Source of the DNA: an uncultured Sphingomonadaceae bacterium
GTDB taxonomy: Bacteria; Pseudomonadota; Alphaproteobacteria; Sphingomonadales; Sphingomonadaceae
DNA: 64,000 nucleotides
Assembly (NCBI GenBank): GCA_947493955.1
Contig: CANLSQ010000001.1
Location: forward strand, 434,001 to 498,000
Direction: 5' to 3'
Shown here: piece by piece, positions 59,462-64,000 of the stretch
Numbering within the stretch: position 1 is the stretch's first letter
How the letters are laid out: each line of letters begins with the position of its first letter
The notes under the pieces: model-generated
Seen by the model: only the letters and a program-made list of their open reading frames with translations
Database searches by the model: none
What the model was told of the DNA's origin: nothing
Program-made: the position numbers and the translations under genes

Positions 59462-60127
59462 ATGCGCGTGCTTATAGTCGAAGATGAACCCACATTGGGA
59501 CAACAGCTAAAATCGACTCTGGAAAGCAATGGCTATGCAATTGACCTGTCCACAGATGGTGAGGACGGCCATTTCATGGGCTCTACCGAAGAATATGACG
59601 CCGTTATCCTCGATCTGGGCTTACCAGAAATTGATGGTCTGACGGTACTGGACCGATGGCGCAAGGAAGAGCGCAATTTTCCGGTACTGGTGTTGACCGC
59701 TCGCGACAGCTGGTCGGACAAGGTTGCAGGACTGGATGCGGGGGCCGATGATTATCTCGCCAAGCCGTTCCAGACCGAAGAGCTAATTGCACGCCTTAGA
59801 GCGCTGATACGCCGCGCCTCCGGCAATGCGTCATCAGAGCTCACCGCAGGGGATGTCCGGCTGGATACGCGTTCCGGCAAGGTGACTTTGAATGGTGGAC
59901 CGGTGAAGCTGACCGCGCAGGAATATAAACTCTTGTCTTATCTCATGCACCACAAAGGCAAGGTTGTGTCCCGAACTGAACTGATCGAACATATTTATGA
60001 TCAGGATTTCGACCGTGATTCGAATACGATTGAAGTATTTGTAACCCGTATCCGGAAAAAATTGGGTGCCGATGTCATTTCGACAATCCGGGGGCTGGGT
60101 TACAGTCTAGAGGATCCTGACAGCTGA
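59462..60127 (+). CDS. OmpR/PhoP family response regulator
   Basis: The 221-residue protein has a receiver domain with acidic residues EDE at 7-9, phosphorylation Asp at 51 (VILDLGLPEIDG), Thr at 79 (LTARD) and Lys at 101 (LAKPF). A C-terminal winged helix follows (LTAQEYKLLSYLMHHKGKVV, then IEVFVTRIRKKLGADVIST and GLGYSLE). Phosphorylated by the kinase encoded next. It sits in a PepSY-regulator-kinase order. The kinase frame opens at its stop codon. Confidence 0.96.
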   Translation: MRVLIVEDEPTLGQQLKSTLESNGYAIDLSTDGEDGHFMGSTEEYDAVILDLGLPEIDGLTVLDRWRKEERNFPVLVLTARDSWSDKVAGLDAGADDYLAKPFQTEELIARLRALIRRASGNASSELTAGDVRLDTRSGKVTLNGGPVKLTAQEYKLLSYLMHHKGKVVSRTELIEHIYDQDFDRDSNTIEVFVTRIRKKLGADVISTIRGLGYSLEDPDS

Positions 60128-60222
60128 ATGAGACAAGCAAAATAGATCTTCCGATTGATGAAGCAGATGTCCAGCCGAAACCCCCATTAGGCACGCAAAC
60201 CACAGGGTCGCTGAGCCGCAGG

Positions 60223-61539
60223 ATGATCGGTATTGCGGCCGCATGGATCATTATATTGCTACTTGGCGGCGGCGTTGCGCTCGACCGGGTGCTCGTCAAC
60301 GCGGTCACCCGCAATTTTGACAATCAGCTTGAATATGCCCTGACGGCAATGATTGCTTCCGCAGAAATCGGACCTGACGGCGAGATATTGTTTAATCGGC
60401 CACTTGGCGAGCAACGGTTTCTGGAGCCCAATAGTGGTTCATATTGGCAGATTAGCGGTGCCGGGCATGATGATTGGGCTTCCCGTTCGCTATGGGATCG
60501 AACATTGGAGCAAACAGAACCGCATGAGGATCTGGAGACCCATCTCTATGAGAGTGACCAGTTCCCTGAGGAACCTTTGCGGATAGCAGAACGAAGCGTC
60601 GTTCTTCCCGATTCAGAGGTGAGATGGTCGTTTCAGGTCGCCCAGAGCCGAGATGGGTTGGACGCTCAGGTCAATGAAATACGGTCGATATTGATCAACA
60701 GCTTCCTGTTGCTCGCCCTTGGACTGATCGGCATGGCCGCGTTGCAAACTTTATATGGGCTTTGGCCTCTGCGAAAAATTCGCAAGGCGATCGGTGAGAT
60801 GCGAAACGGGCAGAAAAAGCGCGTTAGCGAACCGATGCCCAATGAGGTCACACCGATGGTTGATGAGTTGAACGAGCTGCTCGACCATAATGAAAAACAG
60901 GCGGAAGAAGCGCGCCGACATGCAGGTAATCTGGCTCATGCGCTGAAAACGCCGCTGACCGTCATCATGAACAGCGCCACGGCCAAGGCCGATGACCTTG
61001 CCGACACGGTGATCCGGGAATCAGGCGTGATGCGCCGTCAGGTGGACCACCACCTTGCCCGCGCCCGAGCGGTTGGTCGCCGCGGTCATGCGCACAGCCG
61101 TGCCCGTGTGTGGCCCAGCCTGCAGGCAGTCGAACGAGCTGTTGGACGGCTCTATAAGCATGTCCGGATCGATATCGATGGCGACAAGGATGCTGCGGTA
61201 TCCGTCGAACGTCAGGATCTTGACGAGATGATCGGCAATCTGGTTGAAAATGCTGCAAAATATGGCGGTGGCAGTGTTTTTGTCACAGTCGAACCGAATG
61301 ACGAGTTTGTCGAATTGCTGATCGAGGACGATGGCATGGGCATCCCTGCCGAAGAGCGTCAACGCATTTTCGATCGCGGTGCGCGTCTGGATACCGGCAA
61401 ACCGGGTACAGGCCTGGGGCTCGCCATTGTCCGGGATGTTGCGGAAATTTATCATGGCACAGTTTCTCTGGAAGAAAGCGAAGATCTTGGCGGTTTGATG
61501 GTCAGGCTCTGCTTACCGAAATCGATGGTAAATCAGTGA
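60223..61539 (+). CDS. Sensor histidine kinase, partner of preceding response regulator
   Basis: The 438-residue membrane kinase has helices near 3-20 and 150-170 enclosing a periplasmic sensor of about 130 residues. The phospho-accepting His is in LAHALKTPL near 239, and the ATPase domain has NLVENAAKYG, IEDDGMGIPAEERQRIFDRG and TGLGLAIVRDVAE. I give the first ATG. The frame is open back to 60121 and encodes a further 33 residues (LNETSKIDLPIDE...SLSRR) resembling the N-termini of homologues; a CTG at 60124 overlapping the regulator's TGA might be the true start. Confidence 0.9.
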   Translation: MIGIAAAWIIILLLGGGVALDRVLVNAVTRNFDNQLEYALTAMIASAEIGPDGEILFNRPLGEQRFLEPNSGSYWQISGAGHDDWASRSLWDRTLEQTEPHEDLETHLYESDQFPEEPLRIAERSVVLPDSEVRWSFQVAQSRDGLDAQVNEIRSILINSFLLLALGLIGMAALQTLYGLWPLRKIRKAIGEMRNGQKKRVSEPMPNEVTPMVDELNELLDHNEKQAEEARRHAGNLAHALKTPLTVIMNSATAKADDLADTVIRESGVMRRQVDHHLARARAVGRRGHAHSRARVWPSLQAVERAVGRLYKHVRIDIDGDKDAAVSVERQDLDEMIGNLVENAAKYGGGSVFVTVEPNDEFVELLIEDDGMGIPAEERQRIFDRGARLDTGKPGTGLGLAIVRDVAEIYHGTVSLEESEDLGGLMVRLCLPKSMVNQ

Positions 61540-61564
61540 CATAAAGTCAGTTTGTCGACAATAT

Positions 61565-62782
61565 TTGAGTATTACAACTTTGGGGCTAGTCGCACAGAAT
61601 ATTGTAATAATAGGATGCGGGCCGGGTGGTCTAGCATCTGCCTTGTTTCTTGCGCGGCAAGGGCATCAGATAACTTTGTTTGAGCGTTTTTCTGAACCCA
61701 GACCGCTTGGATCAGGCTTGCTCATTCAACCTTCTGGACAACAAGTTCTGGACTCATTGGGATTGCTGGATCGCATCCGGCAACTGGCTAGTCCCGTTCA
61801 CCAGCTGCACGGTATATCCGTGCACAATGGGCGCCGCGCGCTGGATATGAAATATCAAAATGCCCGCCATGCCGTTTCTGCTTTGGGCATTCACCGTGCC
61901 AGCCTTTTCGACACTTTGATGCAGGCGGTAAAAGAGGCTGGAATTCCGATAGAAACATGCAAGGAACTGGTTGGTGTATCGGAAAATGAATCTGCAATTG
62001 AGCCGGTTTTTGCTGACGGTATGCCAGCCGCGCAATTCGACCTGCTGGTGGATGCCAGCGGCGCTCGTAGCCCTCTGGCGACCGGACGCCTTAGAAAACT
62101 AAGTTATGGTGCATTCTGGGCTACTGTGGATATACCTGACAATCATGGAGTAATGCCCAACGCATTGGATCAGCGTTACTGGCACGCCAGAAAAATGGCG
62201 GGAATAATGCCGGTTGGCATCAATCCAGCCACCGGTAATCAGGGGGCAGCGATATTCTGGTCTGAAAAGCCGGAAAATGCTGCCGGTGTCATGGATGCGG
62301 GTATTGAGCAGTTCAGGACGGAATATTGCAAACTCTGGCCTGAAGCCGAACCCTTTATAGCCCAGATTGGTTCAATGGATGAGCTGACCATGGCCGTTTA
62401 TGGGCATCGTACCGGCCGCTCGCAGACGTCGAAAAGACTATATCATGTTGGCGACAGCTGGCACTGCACAAGCCCGCAATTGGGGCAGGGGGCCAACATG
62501 GCCCTTATCGATGCCAGCGCGCTTGCAACGGCTGTTGAAAACGCAGCCAGCATTGATGGCATATCGAAACGATATAGCCGGTTGCGGTCGTTTCATATCG
62601 AGCTTTATCAATTTCTCAGTGTCATGTTCACGCCGCTTTACCAGTCGAATGGCAAAATTTTACCGTTTGTCCGCGATCTTGCCATCCATCATTTTGCCCG
62701 ATGGCCAGTGGTGCGCAGCTTTATAACTCATATTGTGTCCGGTGTTTTGGGCCTAAAGCATATCAGGCAAAAGCAAGGTTAG
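61565..62782 (+). CDS. FAD-dependent monooxygenase-type oxidoreductase
   Basis: This 405-residue flavoprotein starts with the FAD-binding loop IVIIGCGPGGLASALFLARQ near 13-32 and LFERF, has LLVDASGARSPLA (the DG-type motif) near 160, and VGDSWHCTSPQLGQGANMAL near 299-318, the GD motif that closes on FAD. It is like UbiH/PHBH-class monooxygenases, perhaps acting on an aromatic or polyketide compound. No ATG fits; the start is a TTG (61565 or 61580). It follows the kinase by 26 bases, probably by chance and not function. Confidence 0.85.
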   Translation: MSITTLGLVAQNIVIIGCGPGGLASALFLARQGHQITLFERFSEPRPLGSGLLIQPSGQQVLDSLGLLDRIRQLASPVHQLHGISVHNGRRALDMKYQNARHAVSALGIHRASLFDTLMQAVKEAGIPIETCKELVGVSENESAIEPVFADGMPAAQFDLLVDASGARSPLATGRLRKLSYGAFWATVDIPDNHGVMPNALDQRYWHARKMAGIMPVGINPATGNQGAAIFWSEKPENAAGVMDAGIEQFRTEYCKLWPEAEPFIAQIGSMDELTMAVYGHRTGRSQTSKRLYHVGDSWHCTSPQLGQGANMALIDASALATAVENAASIDGISKRYSRLRSFHIELYQFLSVMFTPLYQSNGKILPFVRDLAIHHFARWPVVRSFITHIVSGVLGLKHIRQKQG

Positions 62783-63063
62783 GCGGACTCCTCTCGAATC
62801 TGCTCATGGTGGCGGATCACTTCATCGATAATGAAGCGCAAGAACTTTTCGGAAAATTCGGGATCAAGATCGGCGTCGCTGGCGAGTTGTCGCAGGCGGG
62901 CAATTTGTTCCTGTTCGCGGGAAGGATCGGCAGGGGGGAGCTTGTTCTTCGCCTTATATTCGCCAACGGCCTGCGTGACCTTGAACCGTTCTGCCAGCAT
63001 GAACACCAATGCGGCGTCGATATTATTGATGCTTTGGCGATATTGTTTGAGCTTGTCGTCCAT
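62779..63063 (-). CDS. Chorismate mutase (AroQ type)
   Basis: The 94-residue helical protein starts MDDKLKQYRQSINNIDAALV and continues FMLAERFKVTQAVGEYKAKN, the AroQ pattern with the active-site Arg, Lys and Glu spread over three helices; EFSEKFLRFIIDEVIRHHEQ is the third helix. It converts chorismate to prephenate in Phe and Tyr synthesis in the cytoplasm. The ATG ending at 63063 is chosen because helix 1 starts there; the frame is open upstream. It overlaps the flavoprotein gene's 3' end by 4 bases (convergent). Confidence 0.92.
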   Translation of the reverse strand: MDDKLKQYRQSINNIDAALVFMLAERFKVTQAVGEYKAKNKLPPADPSREQEQIARLRQLASDADLDPEFSEKFLRFIIDEVIRHHEQIREESA

Positions 63064-63192
63064 GAATAGCTGCCTGATTTCCTTAATTGATTCATAGCTT
63101 GATAGACTTGCCCGCAAGTTTTGCAAACTTCACCTGTGGATGCTTTGATTTCACTTGCCTTATCGCCTTTCCCTTGCCACATCGCAGGGAAT

Positions 63193-64000
63193 ATGTCTGC
63201 AACAGTGCATCATTTGGGGCGTGAAGCGACCCCGTCCTTAGAACCACTTATGGCACTGGTCGCCAGTGACATGAACCAGGTGAACAGCGTCATCCTTGAC
63301 CGGATGCAGTCTGAAATCCCTTTAATCCCTGAATTGGCAGGCCATCTGATTGCCGGTGGCGGCAAAAGAATGCGTCCCATGCTAACCTTGGCGGCTGCCA
63401 AATTGATTGGTTACGAAGGGGATCGCCATTTCAAATTGGCGGCAGCGGTTGAATTTATCCATACTGCTACGTTGTTGCATGACGATGTTGTAGATGGTTC
63501 TGACCTGCGGCGTGGAAAAACTACTGCCAATCTGGTTTTTGGCAACCCTGCGACCGTATTGGTGGGGGACTTTCTGTTCAGCCGATCCTTCGAACTGATG
63601 GTGGAAGACGGCTCTTTGAAAGTACTGAAAATTCTGTCCAGTGCGTCGGCCATCATCGCGGAAGGTGAAGTCAATCAGCTGACGGCTCAGCGCAAGATTG
63701 ATACCAGCGAAGACCGTTATCTCGATATTATCGGTTCCAAGACAGCGGCACTATTCGCCGCAGCCAGCCGGATTTCAGGCGTGGTTGCGGAACGGGGAGA
63801 AGAAACCGAGTTGGCACTCGATTCTTACGGTCGCAATTTGGGAATCGCATTTCAGCTGGTCGATGATGCGATTGATTATTCCTCTGACAGCGAAACAATG
63901 GGCAAAGATGCCGGTGATGATTTCCGCGAAGGCAAGGTAACCCTGCCAGTGATACTGGCTTATGCCCGTGGGAGTGATGAGGATCGGCAATTCTGGAAAG
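63193..64000 (+). CDS. Polyprenyl diphosphate synthase (ubiquinone side chain), 3' end cut off
   Basis: From the ATG at 63193, 269 codons run to the window edge. The trans-isoprenyl diphosphate synthase has GGGKRMRPML near 55, the first Asp-rich motif LLHDDVVDGSDLRRG near 95-109, and the second, FQLVDDAIDYSSD, near 219. It makes the long isoprenoid tail (probably octaprenyl to decaprenyl) for ubiquinone. It is divergent from the chorismate mutase gene. The last part of the protein lies outside the window. Chain length cannot be fixed from the visible sequence. Confidence 0.95.
   Translation, partial: MSATVHHLGREATPSLEPLMALVASDMNQVNSVILDRMQSEIPLIPELAGHLIAGGGKRMRPMLTLAAAKLIGYEGDRHFKLAAAVEFIHTATLLHDDVVDGSDLRRGKTTANLVFGNPATVLVGDFLFSRSFELMVEDGSLKVLKILSSASAIIAEGEVNQLTAQRKIDTSEDRYLDIIGSKTAALFAAASRISGVVAERGEETELALDSYGRNLGIAFQLVDDAIDYSSDSETMGKDAGDDFREGKVTLPVILAYARGSDEDRQFWK

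Noticed and set aside
1-64000. CRISPR arrays, prophage, complete insertion sequences, rRNA and tRNA genes
   Set aside because: Looked for regular direct repeats, transposase or integrase motifs and structural RNA signatures; none seen.

Overview
The window looks like a chromosomal segment of an alphaproteobacterium of the order Sphingomonadales, with moderate GC. The evidence is gene content: a 'vgr related' zinc peptidase, a HTH / membrane protein / RadC-like cluster of a sphingomonad type, flagellar regulation by sigma-54 with a CtrA-type box, and a dnaK promoter fitting the alphaproteobacterial heat-shock consensus. A marine Sphingorhabdus/Parasphingorhabdus-like genus is a guess from family resemblance. 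No rRNA, tRNA, CRISPR array, phage or complete insertion sequence was seen.

Left part (1-10 kb): a cut-off atypical SDR enzyme, a PadR regulator with a likely operator, a GntP-permease/acetyltransferase pair, a glycine-zipper lipoprotein, a LysR regulator divergent from an SDR/SnoaL pair, a MATE exporter, two small proteins (DUF465 and zf-TFIIB), a GIY-YIG nuclease remnant between inverted repeats, and a metallopeptidase behind a PCu(A)C copper chaperone. From 10.1 to 13.5 kb lie dnaK and dnaJ, with a heat-shock promoter before dnaK and a REPIN-like repeat pair between them.

Middle part (13.7-20.8 kb): two tiny paralogous minus-strand genes flank a plus-strand cluster of a membrane-anchored LuxR-type HTH protein, a hypothetical protein, a membrane protein, a RadC/JAB protein, a small helical protein and a secreted protein. 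At the membrane-protein/RadC junction there is an old tandem duplication of about 283 bp. The first copy keeps the membrane-protein frame intact; the second holds its dead remnant underneath the start of the RadC gene in another frame. A soluble transhydrogenase and a diguanylate cyclase follow, then a gene-free stretch with strong hairpins.

Flagellar island (20.8-55.5 kb): motBA; flgBCDEFGHIJKL on the minus strand; a second, unusual MotA/TolQ-like plus MotB-like pair; flgA; flgM and a flgN-like gene; a lytic transglycosylase with flhA and fliA; fliC; a sigma-54 activator leading fliEFGHIJKLMNOPQR-flhB; fliD-fliS; and a second sigma-54 activator. Readable promoters suggest a hierarchy. A CtrA box sits before the last activator. 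Sigma-54 promoters with nearby palindromes sit before flgB, before the first activator and before the transglycosylase. FliA-type sites with a shared GCCGTWAA -10 sit before flgM, fliD and fliC. No che genes or flhF/flhG are present in the window, and FliM lacks the usual N-terminal CheY-binding peptide.

Right part (55.6-64 kb): a winged-helix protein, an ABC-F ATPase, a SIMPL protein, a PepSY/response regulator/histidine kinase operon, an FAD oxidoreductase, a chorismate mutase and a cut-off polyprenyl diphosphate synthase.
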